A stretch of DNA of 64,000 nt. Source: Aliivibrio sifiae (GTDB lineage: Bacteria; Pseudomonadota; Gammaproteobacteria; Enterobacterales; Vibrionaceae). The stretch's first letter is position 1, and each line of letters starts with the position of its first letter. The translations under genes and the position numbers were made by a program. The stretch is from assembly GCF_002954705.1 (NCBI RefSeq), contig NZ_MSCO01000001.1, forward strand, positions 165,873-229,872. The letters are read 5' to 3'. The notes below the pieces were generated by a model that made no database searches, had not been told where the DNA came from, and saw only the letters and a list, made by a program, of their open reading frames with translations. Positions 55,365 to 64,000 of the stretch are shown in pieces.

Positions 55365-58300
55365 GTGGCAGGAAGCAATAAGAAAACTCAAATAGAAAAA
55401 CAACTTTTAGAACGTATACTTTTGATAGATGGTGGTATGGGTACCATGATCCAAGAGTATAAGTTTGAAGAGCAAGATTATCGTGGAGAGCGCTTTAGTG
55501 ATTGGCATTGTGATTTAAAAGGTAACAATGACCTTTTAGTGCTTTCTCGTCCTCAAATTATCAGGGATATTCATTCTGCTTATTTAGAAGCGGGTGCTGA
55601 TATTTTAGAAACGAACACCTTTAACTCGACAACGATCGCAATGGCTGACTATGACATGGAAAGCCTGAGTGAAGAAATGAACTTTGAAGCGGCACGATTA
55701 GCAAGAGAAGTCGCAGATGAGTGGACATTAAAAACGCCTCATAAACCGCGTTATGTTGCTGGTGTTTTAGGCCCGACAAACCGAACGTGTTCTATTTCCC
55801 CAGATGTGAATGACCCTGGTTATCGAAATGTCTCTTTCGATGAATTAGTCGAAGCCTACTCAGAATCAACTCGTGCCTTAATTAAAGGTGGTTCTGATTT
55901 AATTCTTATCGAGACTATCTTTGATACCTTGAATGCAAAAGCCTGTTCTTTTGCTGTCGAATCTGTTTTTGAAGAAATGGGTATAACATTACCTGTAATG
56001 ATCTCCGGTACGATAACCGATGCATCAGGACGTACCTTATCAGGACAAACAACCGAAGCTTTCTATAACGCATTACGTCATGTTAAACCAATCTCATTTG
56101 GTTTGAACTGTGCGTTGGGACCTGATGAGTTACGTGAGTATGTGAGTGAGTTATCTCGTATTTCAGAATGCAGCGTGTCTGCGCACCCTAATGCCGGCTT
56201 ACCTAACGCCTTTGGTGAATATGACCTCTCTCCAGAAGAAATGGCAGAGTATGTAAAGGAATGGGCTGAAAGTGGTTTCCTAAATTTGATTGGTGGTTGT
56301 TGTGGTACAACACCTGAGCATATCCGCCAAATGGCACAAGTGGTTGAAGGTGTTAAGCCCCGTCAATTACCGACACTTCCTGTTGCTTGTCGTTTATCGG
56401 GTTTAGAGCCACTAACTATTGAAAAAGACTCTCTTTTTGTAAATGTCGGTGAAAGAACCAATGTTACCGGCTCTGCTCGCTTTAAACGTTTAATTAAAGA
56501 AGAGCTATATGATGAAGCATTAAGTGTCGCTCGTGAGCAAGTAGAAAACGGTGCTCAAATCATCGATATCAATATGGATGAAGGGATGCTTGATGCTGAA
56601 GCGTGTATGGTTAAATTCTTAAACCTGTGTGCTTCAGAACCTGAGATATCTAAAGTTCCTGTAATGGTCGATTCTTCTAAATGGGAAGTTATCGAAGCTG
56701 GACTTAAATGTATTCAAGGCAAGGGTATTGTTAACTCAATATCGCTTAAAGAAGGTAAAGAAAAATTCTTACAACAAGCTAAGCTAATCCGTCGCTATGG
56801 TGCTGCTGTGATTGTGATGGCTTTTGATGAAGTCGGCCAAGCGGATACGCGTGAGCGAAAAATAGAAATATGTACTAACGCTTATAACATCTTAGTGGAT
56901 GAAATTGGTTTCCCACCAGAAGACATTATTTTTGACCCAAACATCTTTGCTGTTGCAACGGGGATCGATGAGCATAATAACTACGCTGTTGATTTTATTG
57001 AAGCCGTTGCTGATATAAAAAGAACGCTTCCCCATGCCATGATTTCAGGTGGCGTATCTAACGTATCATTCTCATTCCGAGGTAATAATTACGTACGTGA
57101 AGCGATTCACGCCGTGTTCTTATATCACTGTTTTAAGAACGGTATGGATATGGGTATCGTAAATGCAGGCCAATTAGAAATTTACGATAATGTACCTGAA
57201 GATTTACGTGAAGCGGTAGAAGATGTCGTACTTAACCGTCGTAATGATTCAACAGAACGCTTACTTGATATGGCAACAGAATATCTAGAACGAGCGGTCG
57301 GAAAGGTTGAAGATAAATCGGCTTTAGAATGGAGAACATGGTCAGTAGAAAAACGGCTTGAACATTCTTTAGTGAAGGGAATTACTGACTTCATTGTTGA
57401 AGATACAGAAGAAGCACGAGTCAATGCCGCTCGCCCTATTGAAGTGATCGAAGGTCCTTTAATGGACGGCATGAACGTCGTGGGTGATTTATTTGGTGAA
57501 GGGAAAATGTTCCTTCCTCAAGTGGTTAAGTCTGCGCGAGTGATGAAACAAGCCGTAGCGCATTTAGAACCTTTTATTAATGCTACGAAAGATGTCGGTT
57601 CAACTAATGGCAAAATCTTATTAGCAACGGTGAAAGGTGACGTTCACGATATCGGCAAGAATATTGTTGGGGTTGTTCTTCAATGTAATAACTATGAAAT
57701 CATAGATCTTGGCGTGATGGTTTCTTGTGAGAAAATACTAAAAGTAGCGAAAGAAGAGAACGTCGATATTATTGGACTTTCAGGCCTTATTACACCATCA
57801 CTTGATGAGATGGTTCATGTGGCTAAAGAGATGGAGCGTCAAGGATTTGATTTGCCACTTTTGATTGGTGGGGCAACGACGTCTAAAGCGCATACCGCGG
57901 TGAAGATAGAGCAAAATTACTCTCAACCTGTGGTTTATGTTAATAACGCTTCTCGTGCGGTTGGTGTTTGTACCTCGTTACTGTCTGATGAATTGAAACC
58001 AGCATTTATTGAGAAGTTGGATTTAGATTACGAGCGTGTGCGTGATCAACATAGCCGTAAAACACCACGAACAAAACCCGTTTCACTAGCAAGAGCACGA
58101 GCAAACAAAGTCGATATTGATTGGGTAAACTACACGCCTCCAGTACCTGTAAAGCCGGGTGTACATATTATTGATGATATGGATGTTGCGACGTTACGCG
58201 AATATATTGATTGGACTCCTTTCTTTATGACATGGTCTTTAATGGGCAAATACCCTGCAATTTTAGAGCATGAAGAGGTGGGTGAAGAAGCGAAGCGTTT

Positions 58301-59045
58301 ATATAAAGACGCGAACGATTTGTTGGATCGTGTAGAAAAAGAAGGCTTACTAAAAGCACGAGGAATGTGTGCTCTTTTTCCTGCTAACAGTGTTGATGAT
58401 GATATTGAAGTGTATACCGATGAATCACGCACTGAGGTATTGAAAGTGCTACATAATTTACGTCAACAAACAGAAAAGCCAAAAGGGTTTAACTATTGTT
58501 TATCTGATTATATCGCACCGAAAAAGAGCGGAAAGGCCGATTGGATTGGTGGCTTTGCTGTGACTGGTGGCATTGGTGAACGAGAGCTTGCAGATGACTA
58601 TAAAGCCAAAGGTGATGATTATAATGCCATTATGATCCAAGCCGTTGCTGACCGTTTAGCTGAAGCGTTTGCCGAGTATTTGCATAAAGAAGTACGTAAC
58701 GATATTTGGGGCTATTCTCCAGATGAAGACCTTTCAAATGATGATCTTATCCGTGAAAAGTATCAAGGTATTCGTCCTGCACCTGGATACCCTGCTTGTC
58801 CTGAGCATACAGAAAAAGGGACATTGTGGGAGTTGATGGATGTTGAAGAAGCAATAGGAATGTCGTTGACTTCTAGCTACGCTATGTGGCCGGGAGCCTC
58901 TGTTTCTGGTATGTATTTCTCTCATCCTGATTCTCGCTATTTTGCGATAGCTCAGATCCAAAAAGATCAAGCCGAGAGTTATGCTGAGAGAAAAGGCTGG
59001 AACATGCTAGAGACTGAAAAATGGTTAGGTCCAAACTTAAACTAG
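55365..59045 (+). CDS. metH: Cobalamin-dependent methionine synthase
   Basis: MetH transfers a methyl group from methyltetrahydrofolate to homocysteine through cobalamin. The start is GTG (55365-55367) with GAGG upstream. The 1226-residue protein has all four modules: homocysteine-binding (about 15-330, zinc ligands in GLNCALG and [10 protein letters not shown]), folate-binding (about 360-640), cobalamin-binding with His in GDVHDIGKN (about 765) and the S-adenosylmethionine reactivation domain (about 905-1226, [12 protein letters not shown]). Length matches E. coli (1227). Confidence 0.97.
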   Translation: MAGSNKKTQIEKQLLERILLIDGGMGTMIQEYKFEEQDYRGERFSDWHCDLKGNNDLLVLSRPQIIRDIHSAYLEAGADILETNTFNSTTIAMADYDMESLSEEMNFEAARLAREVADEWTLKTPHKPRYVAGVLGPTNRTCSISPDVNDPGYRNVSFDELVEAYSESTRALIKGGSDLILIETIFDTLNAKACSFAVESVFEEMGITLPVMISGTITDASGRTLSGQTTEAFYNALRHVKPISFGLNCALGPDELREYVSELSRISECSVSAHPNAGLPNAFGEYDLSPEEMAEYVKEWAESGFLNLIGGCCGTTPEHIRQMAQVVEGVKPRQLPTLPVACRLSGLEPLTIEKDSLFVNVGERTNVTGSARFKRLIKEELYDEALSVAREQVENGAQIIDINMDEGMLDAEACMVKFLNLCASEPEISKVPVMVDSSKWEVIEAGLKCIQGKGIVNSISLKEGKEKFLQQAKLIRRYGAAVIVMAFDEVGQADTRERKIEICTNAYNILVDEIGFPPEDIIFDPNIFAVATGIDEHNNYAVDFIEAVADIKRTLPHAMISGGVSNVSFSFRGNNYVREAIHAVFLYHCFKNGMDMGIVNAGQLEIYDNVPEDLREAVEDVVLNRRNDSTERLLDMATEYLERAVGKVEDKSALEWRTWSVEKRLEHSLVKGITDFIVEDTEEARVNAARPIEVIEGPLMDGMNVVGDLFGEGKMFLPQVVKSARVMKQAVAHLEPFINATKDVGSTNGKILLATVKGDVHDIGKNIVGVVLQCNNYEIIDLGVMVSCEKILKVAKEENVDIIGLSGLITPSLDEMVHVAKEMERQGFDLPLLIGGATTSKAHTAVKIEQNYSQPVVYVNNASRAVGVCTSLLSDELKPAFIEKLDLDYERVRDQHSRKTPRTKPVSLARARANKVDIDWVNYTPPVPVKPGVHIIDDMDVATLREYIDWTPFFMTWSLMGKYPAILEHEEVGEEAKRLYKDANDLLDRVEKEGLLKARGMCALFPANSVDDDIEVYTDESRTEVLKVLHNLRQQTEKPKGFNYCLSDYIAPKKSGKADWIGGFAVTGGIGERELADDYKAKGDDYNAIMIQAVADRLAEAFAEYLHKEVRNDIWGYSPDEDLSNDDLIREKYQGIRPAPGYPACPEHTEKGTLWELMDVEEAIGMSLTSSYAMWPGASVSGMYFSHPDSRYFAIAQIQKDQAESYAERKGWNMLETEKWLGPNLN

Positions 59046-59072
59046 ACTTCTTAAATAAAGCACATTAAAACA

Positions 59073-59107
59073 AAAAGCCCATTCACCAGTAACGAATGGG
59101 CTTTTTT
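59073..59107. terminator. Bidirectional terminator between metH and lysC
   Basis: AAAAGCCCATTC (59073-59084) and GAATGGGCTTTT (59094-59105) form a perfect 12-base stem, with A and T runs outside. Confidence 0.93.
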
Positions 59108-59128
59108 AGATTAGCTTAAAGTGTAGGC

Positions 59129-60481
59129 TTATTTTTCAAAGAGCTCTTTATGTAGCACTTTTACAGCTTGTTTTGACTCTGACTCATGCAGTAAGAAGCA
59201 GAGGTTATGCTGACTTGCACCATAACAAATCATACGTAAATTGAAATCCTCTAAAGTACCGAATACTTGTTTAGCTGAGCCTTTAGAGTGACTCATTTGA
59301 TTACCAATGAGGGCAACTAAGCATAAATTGTGTTCTATTTCTATTGTGCAGAGTTCTTCAAGTTCTTGCTGTGCTTCTGCTGGCAATTCAGGCGCTTTTC
59401 CGTTGGTATTTGTTTGATCCAATGTTAATGCAACACTGACTTCAGAAGTTGTAATTAAATCTACAGATATTTGGTATTTTGCCAAAATTTTAAACACTTC
59501 GGCAAGGAAACCGTAAGCATGGAACATGTTTGGACTATGCAACGTCACCATCGTTTGATTACAACGCAAGGTTAGTGCTCTAAATAAAGGCGCACTATTT
59601 ACCTGTTGTTTAATCCATGTGCCGCCTTTTTCTGGTTCTTTTGATGAACCAACAAATACCGGAATTTGATGGCGAAGTGCTGGCAATAGGGTTGATGGAT
59701 GCAATATTTTAGCCCCATAATTTGCCATTTCAGAGGCTTCGCTGAAACTGATTTCAGGGATTGGTGAGGCAGCAGAGGCAATGCGTGGATCGGTTGTATA
59801 AATACCCGAAACATCGGTCCAAATCTCTAATCCACACGCATTCACTGATTCTGCAATCAAAGCGGCACTGTAATCACTGCCTCCTCGACCTAATGTTGTT
59901 GTATTCCCTCGGCTATCTGAGCCAACAAAGCCCTGTGTTACAACGATATGTTTTTGGCATAGAGGTATCAGTTTTTCTCTAGCTAAACGAGTAATTTCTT
60001 CAAGTTGAGGTTCACCTTTACCAAACTTGGAATCGGTGCGTAGTATGGTTCGAATATCAAAGCGAACCGCAGAATTTCCACGTTCAATCAATAGTTGAGT
60101 AAAAAGGTGGGTAGACATTAACTCACCACACGCGACAAGGTGGTCAGTAAGTTTATCGCTAGGTTGGAAAGTCGCAGCGTCAGCCGCTTTTTCTATATCA
60201 TCAAGAATTTCAAGAATGGCTTTTTCAGGGTAAATTGGATCGGAAAGTTGGTCTAATACTGAAAAATGTATGGACTTGAGTTCAGAGAGAATTGCTTTTT
60301 TTCTTTTGTTATCTTGTGTGCCGTTTGCGAGTTCAACTAAAAGATTAGTGACTCCAGAGCAAGCACTGATAACGACAAGGTGAGTATTTTGGTTCTGTTC
60401 TATGACATAAGCGCTGCGGCTCATTGCTTCAAAATTTGCAACACTTGTTCCGCCAAATTTAGCAACATTTATAGGGTTCAC
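59129..60481 (-). CDS. lysC: Lysine-sensitive aspartate kinase III
   Basis: LysC phosphorylates aspartate, the entry to lysine, threonine and methionine synthesis. The 450-residue protein starts at GTG (60479-60481, AGGA upstream) with MNPINVAKFGGTSVANFEAM, and has TTTLGRGGSDYSAAL near 198 and two C-terminal ACT domains for lysine feedback. The size matches E. coli LysC (449). A lysine riboswitch occupies its leader, which supports the lysine-specific assignment among aspartate kinases. Confidence 0.96.
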   Translation of the reverse strand: MNPINVAKFGGTSVANFEAMSRSAYVIEQNQNTHLVVISACSGVTNLLVELANGTQDNKRKKAILSELKSIHFSVLDQLSDPIYPEKAILEILDDIEKAADAATFQPSDKLTDHLVACGELMSTHLFTQLLIERGNSAVRFDIRTILRTDSKFGKGEPQLEEITRLAREKLIPLCQKHIVVTQGFVGSDSRGNTTTLGRGGSDYSAALIAESVNACGLEIWTDVSGIYTTDPRIASAASPIPEISFSEASEMANYGAKILHPSTLLPALRHQIPVFVGSSKEPEKGGTWIKQQVNSAPLFRALTLRCNQTMVTLHSPNMFHAYGFLAEVFKILAKYQISVDLITTSEVSVALTLDQTNTNGKAPELPAEAQQELEELCTIEIEHNLCLVALIGNQMSHSKGSAKQVFGTLEDFNLRMICYGASQHNLCFLLHESESKQAVKVLHKELFEK

Positions 60482-60550
60482 TTTCCTGTCTCCCGACTAC
60501 ATCCAATGTGGAAATAAATGTGAAGAGTCATAGCAAAAAATAAATAGCTG

Positions 60551-60713
60551 CTAGAAGCTCTCCACTTAAAATTAAGTGGCAATCGTAAGGATTCAGCCTA
60601 TACGATCGATAATCTTTTCCCAATCAAGATTATCTCGGCACTGCTCTCCCTTACTTATTTGTTTAGGAGTTTGGGCTCCACAAATAAAGCTACCTAGGCA
60701 GTGCTCCTCTTCT
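60551..60713 (-). promoter_or_regulatory. Lysine riboswitch (L box) in the lysC leader
   Basis: On the minus strand the leader starts AGAAGAGGAGCACTGCC and contains AGGTAG, TGGAGCCC, GCAGTGCCGAG, GGCTGAATCC and, closing P1, GTGGAGAGCTTCT. These match the conserved core of the lysine riboswitch as it occurs before E. coli lysC (AGAAGAGG...AAGTA, TGGAGGAGCC, GCCGAGG, GGCTGAATCCCC, GTGGAG..CTTCT), in the right order. P1 is AGAAG with CTTCT. No clear U-tract terminator follows before the GTG, so control is probably at translation or Rho-dependent. Confidence 0.92.
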
Positions 60714-60714
60714 G

Positions 60715-60760
60715 TGTATGTTTTATATAACAAAACATATGTTAACAATGTGCTTTTTTA
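60715..60760 (-). promoter_or_regulatory. Probable lysC promoter region with palindrome
   Basis: Directly above the riboswitch, ATGTTTT (60718-60724) and AAAACAT (60732-60738) form an inverted repeat. On the minus strand TTGTTA (60743-60748) and TATAAA (60722-60727) are plausible promoter hexamers, but with a short 15-base spacer. Low certainty. From 60760 to 60931 no gene is seen; promoters for the aminotransferase gene must lie there. Confidence 0.3.
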
Positions 60761-60931
60761 TGAAGTAAATGTCAATCAATAGTAATGACTTTATTTGCGT
60801 TTCTCCTATTTAAAGTAAATGTAAGTGTTTTATGGCTATTTTCTATAGTTAAGTCACTCTAATTACTTCGTCTAATTGAGTTTAATTATTATTGTGTCTA
60901 TTCTTTATACACCCTATATTTCAAGGAGTGA

Positions 60932-62044
60932 ATGATGCAAAGTTTTATCCCGCCAAAAAGAACCCTTATGGGACCTGGACCTTCTGATATATCGCCACAA
61001 GTATTGCAGGCATTAAGTCGCCCAACGATTGGCCACTTAGATCCTCTATTCATTAAAATGATAGATGAAGTAAAAGAGCTACTTAAGTATGCATTTCAAA
61101 CAGAAAATGAGTTTACCATTGCGGTTTCTGCACCAGGAAGTGCAGGAATGGAAACCTGTTTTGTTAATCTCGTGGAAGAAGGCGAAAAAGTTTTAGTCTG
61201 TCGTAATGGTGTTTTTGGCGAGCGTATGCGTCAGAATGTTGAGCGATGTGGTGGAACTGTGATTGTTATCGATGATAAATGGGGTGAGCCAGTTTCACTA
61301 AATAAAGTTGAAGAGGCTTTACTGCAACATGCAGATATTAAGATCGTCGCTTTTGTGCATGCAGAGACATCAACCGGTGTATTAAGTGATGCTGAAGCCA
61401 TTTCAACTCTTGCACGCCAGCATGGCTGCTTGACTATTGTTGATGCAGTAACGTCGTTGGGTGGTGTACCATTATTAGTTGATAAATGGCAATTAGATGC
61501 GGTTTATTCTGGTTCTCAAAAATGTTTATCTTGTACTCCTGGCTTATCTCCTGTGACGTTTTCCAAGCGAGCGGTCGATAAGATGAAATCAAGAACTAAA
61601 GCTGTTCAAAGCTGGTTCTTAGATCAAAGCTTAGTCCTGTCTTATTGGAGTGGTGAAGGAAAACGAAGTTATCACCATACTGCGCCTGTAAATAGTTTGT
61701 ATGCATTGCACGAATCATTATTGATGCTTAAAAATGAAGGATTAGAAGCCGCGTGGAGTCGACATGCATTTTATCATCAAGAATTAAAAGAAGGATTAGA
61801 ATCGCTAGGTATTCAGTTTATGGTTGATGAAGCGTATCGTTTACCACAGCTTAATGCCGTTTATATTCCAGAAGGTGTTAGCGACGTAGAAGTTAGGAGT
61901 CGATTACTGAATGAGTATAATTTAGAAATTGGCGCAGGGCTAGGTGATTTAGCCGGAAAGACTTGGCGTATTGGTTTGATGGGGTATGCGGCTAAAAAAG
62001 AAAATGTCGCATTATGTTTAAAAGCATTATCTGATGTTCTTTAG
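60932..62044 (+). CDS. Class V PLP aminotransferase (alanine-glyoxylate / serine-pyruvate type)
   Basis: The 370-residue protein resembles AGXT-type aminotransferases that interconvert serine, alanine, pyruvate and glyoxylate. Motifs are [14 protein letters not shown] (about 15-28), [15 protein letters not shown] (about 66), [11 protein letters not shown] and VDAVTSLGG, and the PLP lysine in [12 protein letters not shown] (about 193-204). Two ATG codons open the frame (60932 and 60935); the second has the better spacing to AAGGAG, so the true start may be 60935. It follows lysC divergently, an order conserved in vibrios. The physiological substrate pair is uncertain. Confidence 0.88.
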   Translation: MMQSFIPPKRTLMGPGPSDISPQVLQALSRPTIGHLDPLFIKMIDEVKELLKYAFQTENEFTIAVSAPGSAGMETCFVNLVEEGEKVLVCRNGVFGERMRQNVERCGGTVIVIDDKWGEPVSLNKVEEALLQHADIKIVAFVHAETSTGVLSDAEAISTLARQHGCLTIVDAVTSLGGVPLLVDKWQLDAVYSGSQKCLSCTPGLSPVTFSKRAVDKMKSRTKAVQSWFLDQSLVLSYWSGEGKRSYHHTAPVNSLYALHESLLMLKNEGLEAAWSRHAFYHQELKEGLESLGIQFMVDEAYRLPQLNAVYIPEGVSDVEVRSRLLNEYNLEIGAGLGDLAGKTWRIGLMGYAAKKENVALCLKALSDVL

Positions 62045-62055
62045 GTTGCAAATAC

Positions 62056-62085
62056 AAAAGCCGCTAAAAACGTAGCGGCTTTTTA
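62056..62085. terminator. Bidirectional terminator between aminotransferase gene and pglL
   Basis: AAAAGCCGCTA (62056-62066) and TAGCGGCTTTT (62073-62083) form a perfect 11-base stem with A and T runs outside. Confidence 0.92.
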
Positions 62086-62105
62086 CTGTTTCTTTATTTA
62101 TGATT

Positions 62106-63860
62106 TTATTTTTGACGTAACTTTTCGTCGAGTTGTACCAATTCAAATTTGTTATTTGGAAAGAGATAAATGGCTTCTCTTCTAATATCTTCTGCTCTTT
62201 TTTCTTCGCCTAAAGCTTGATAAGCAATGATTAGGTTTTGATAAAAGGCTGGTCTTGGCTTGGTTTTAATCAGTTCTTTTGACCAAGTAATATAAGGCGT
62301 GATCAGTTCTGGTTTTTTGTTCATTATCCCAATGGATAGTTGAGCAGATAACACATCCCAATTAAATCTGTCTTCCCAAATCACAGGGTTAGTTACTTGA
62401 TTTAAAATATCAGGGTTCATTGGTCGAGTGGTTTCAAATTTAGTTAAAACCCAATTCGTGTGAAGTGTTGAAAGCATATAAAAAGCAGTGACAATTGGCA
62501 GTACTAATGAGCTGACTCGTAATGTTATTTTACTGATATCACTAATGCGGTACTTTTTATATTTACAGCTTAGTTGATCTATCCAGAACAGAAGAATGAT
62601 GAATGTAAACCAGTGCAGCATAGAGTGGTAAAATGGATACTCTAATTGACTATGAATAAAGATCGGAGCAATTAAAGCGAGCAAAGCAAATTGTGTATCT
62701 AGTTTGCTTTTTCGTATTTTGAGTAACACTCCTCCCGCGGCAATTAACAAACCTAATATTGCAACGATGCCACCTTCTACGCCCCAGTATAATACTTCAT
62801 TGTGAGGATGATCCATTGAAGGCAACCCCGGTTTGTAGCTTGATGAAATTTGGTGTTGTTTTGCTGTATATAGGGTGTAATCAGCCTCGAAATTACCATA
62901 ACCATAACCGGTAATCGGCTTTTCTAAAAACATGTCTAGAGCTTGTGGAAAGGTATACCGTCTCGGGCTTTCTAGATCCGCTTTTTGACTAATTAATGAT
63001 ACTTTAGATAAAGTATCTTGAGATAAGTTAAATAAAACAAAGCTACCACTAAAACCAATAATTAACGCTAATATCCAAGAAAAGAAACGTTGTTTCGTAC
63101 AATATTTCCACATGTATGGCGTTAATAAAATAAGGCTGAAAGCCGTCGCTAGCCAACCTGTACGAGATGCTAATACGACGATCAGTGGTAAGGTAAATAA
63201 GATCGTTGCATAAAGTAGAGTGAGTGCAATAACATTTTCACGGTATTTAATTGGTTGTCGAGCAAGGAAGTAAGAGGCGATAGCGAGCCCTGTCGCTAGA
63301 AAACTTGCCATTACATTGGGTTGTTGAAAAATACCGTAAGGGCGATTCGCTATAACGTTATAACCGAAGCTGTTCCCTTCTTTTAGAAAAAGGTATTGGA
63401 TATAGCCAAAAACCGCTTCGATTAACACTGAACCGATAATACACCACAAGAGCCACTGCTTCTGTTTATTTGAAAAGGTGAACTGTTGCAGAGTAATGAA
63501 GAAAAGTAATCCAGCCCATAAACCTAAAAACTTTCCTAAAGCTAATTGAGGGGAGGCATCATGATAAAACAGAGGAAGGGAAAGTAAGCTAACAGCGAAC
63601 AATAAAACCAGAGTTAAGGTGGAATATTTAATTAGCCCCTGTTTTGCTGTATGAAATAAGGCAATTGCGATTGCAATACTTGCAGGGATCCAAGAGGCGG
63701 CATTGAATGCTAGGTGTAGCCCTGAACCTCCTGGGTTAGGTTGGAAAAAATGAGCACAAACAAAGAAAAGAACACTTAAGCTGAATAGATAGGATTTAGT
63801 TAATGGTTTTTTAATCTTTCTAGCTTCTAATAATGTTCCTTGAGTGAGTAGCGTTGCCAT
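62106..63860 (-). CDS. pglL: O-oligosaccharyltransferase / O-antigen ligase-like membrane protein (PglL/Wzy family)
   Basis: The 584-residue polytopic protein has about 11-12 transmembrane helices and a large C-terminal soluble domain with tetratricopeptide-like helices (about 480-584). The Wzy_C/WaaL-type motifs are PYGIFQQPNVMASFLATG (about 170), ITGYGYGNFEADY (about 315) and the loop SMDHPHNEVLYWGVEGG (about 347-363) containing the conserved histidine of ligases. Such proteins in vibrios transfer lipid-linked glycans to pilins (PglL) or to lipid A. The PglL call rests on the pglL-type N-terminus and its place next to uvrA. The acceptor is not known. Confidence 0.72.
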   Translation of the reverse strand: MATLLTQGTLLEARKIKKPLTKSYLFSLSVLFFVCAHFFQPNPGGSGLHLAFNAASWIPASIAIAIALFHTAKQGLIKYSTLTLVLLFAVSLLSLPLFYHDASPQLALGKFLGLWAGLLFFITLQQFTFSNKQKQWLLWCIIGSVLIEAVFGYIQYLFLKEGNSFGYNVIANRPYGIFQQPNVMASFLATGLAIASYFLARQPIKYRENVIALTLLYATILFTLPLIVVLASRTGWLATAFSLILLTPYMWKYCTKQRFFSWILALIIGFSGSFVLFNLSQDTLSKVSLISQKADLESPRRYTFPQALDMFLEKPITGYGYGNFEADYTLYTAKQHQISSSYKPGLPSMDHPHNEVLYWGVEGGIVAILGLLIAAGGVLLKIRKSKLDTQFALLALIAPIFIHSQLEYPFYHSMLHWFTFIILLFWIDQLSCKYKKYRISDISKITLRVSSLVLPIVTAFYMLSTLHTNWVLTKFETTRPMNPDILNQVTNPVIWEDRFNWDVLSAQLSIGIMNKKPELITPYITWSKELIKTKPRPAFYQNLIIAYQALGEEKRAEDIRREAIYLFPNNKFELVQLDEKLRQK

Positions 63861-63898
63861 GTTTCATTAATTCCTTATTACGAGCATGAGAATAAAAG

Positions 63899-63923
63899 TA
63901 AAGCCAACAAAATGCTGGCTTTA
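63899..63923 (-). terminator. Probable terminator of uvrA
   Basis: TAAAGCCA (63899-63906) and TGGCTTTA (63916-63923) form an eight-base stem; read on the minus strand it is followed by CTTTTATT, an imperfect T run. Confidence 0.6.
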
Positions 63924-63959
63924 TTCTATCTGATCCAAGCAATAAAAGGCTTAATTTTA

Positions 63960-64000
63960 TTACTTTAGCATTGGTTTTAAGAAGCGTGCCGTATGAGAGC
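63960..64000 (-). CDS. uvrA: Excinuclease ABC subunit UvrA, last codons
   Basis: The minus strand at the window edge reads SHTARFLKPMLK followed by a stop (63960-63962). This is the characteristic end of UvrA, the damage-recognition ATPase of nucleotide excision repair, and uvrA lies at this position in vibrios. Only 12 residues are inside the window. Confidence 0.75.
   Translation of the reverse strand, partial: SHTARFLKPMLK

Noticed and set aside
60576-60782. 68-codon plus-strand frame over the lysC leader
   Set aside because: The region is explained by the lysine riboswitch on the opposite strand.
1-64000. CRISPR arrays, prophage, insertion sequences, toxin-antitoxin or restriction genes
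   Set aside because: No evenly spaced repeats, transposase, integrase, phage structural or modification genes were seen.

Overview
The window is AT-rich gammaproteobacterial DNA whose gene content and order point to the large chromosome of a Vibrionaceae member, most likely Aliivibrio (Vibrio fischeri group). Evidence includes the priA-rpmE-malic enzyme-metJ/metBL block, the leuO/acyl-CoA synthetase/ilvIH block, the rpsU-yqeY-dnaG-rpoD operon opposite tsaD, and the metH / lysC / class V aminotransferase / pglL / uvrA run. The species call is inference from synteny and protein similarity recalled from memory; no database was searched. There is no prophage, insertion sequence, integron or CRISPR array.

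Region by region. 1-2660: 5' part of priA, rpmE and a short malic enzyme. 2686-11330: an alpha-glucan utilisation cluster on the minus strand (GH13 amylase-like lipoprotein, maltoporin LamB, MalM, pullulanase lipoprotein), with GGAGGA/GGATGA MalT-box-like repeats upstream of the amylase and lamB. 11449-15660: metJ divergent from metBL, with three tandem met boxes between them. 15941-21710: leuO, a long-chain acyl-CoA synthetase and ilvIH. 21784-29910: a PAS-GGDEF cyclase, a 43-aa membrane ORF, a GntR/FCD regulator, pyk, a small membrane protein, a second acyl-CoA ligase, an outer-membrane beta-barrel and a 49-aa membrane ORF. 29960-34645: tRNA-Ile(CAU) and the rpsU-yqeY-dnaG-rpoD macromolecular synthesis operon. 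34873-39759: tsaD, plsY, folB-folK-uppP and cca, with a palindromic repeat element between uppP and cca. 39899-53811: gspAB, an SH3/TM protein, a PhoU-like protein with a Pit phosphate transporter, ygiF, a voltage-gated-type potassium channel, a chemoreceptor, glnE and hldE. 53915-64000: an NhaP-type antiporter, metH (with its own met boxes), lysC under a lysine riboswitch, a class V aminotransferase, a PglL/Wzy-type ligase and the last codons of uvrA.

The genes form several working groups. Aspartate-family synthesis is spread over metBL, metH, lysC and their regulators (MetJ boxes twice, a lysine riboswitch once). Branched-chain synthesis is represented by ilvIH beside leuO. The starch cluster couples outer-membrane lipoprotein glycosidases to a maltoporin. 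The gspAB pair belongs to type II secretion, the route that exports pullulanase lipoproteins in Klebsiella.

I found no convincing wholly new system. The most unusual non-coding structures are the nested palindromes between lamB and malM (two near-identical small hairpins whose loops are inverted relative to each other) and the CTAG-rich palindromic element between uppP and cca. The best candidate undescribed genes are the two small membrane-protein ORFs at 23875 and 29761, each closed by a strong terminator.
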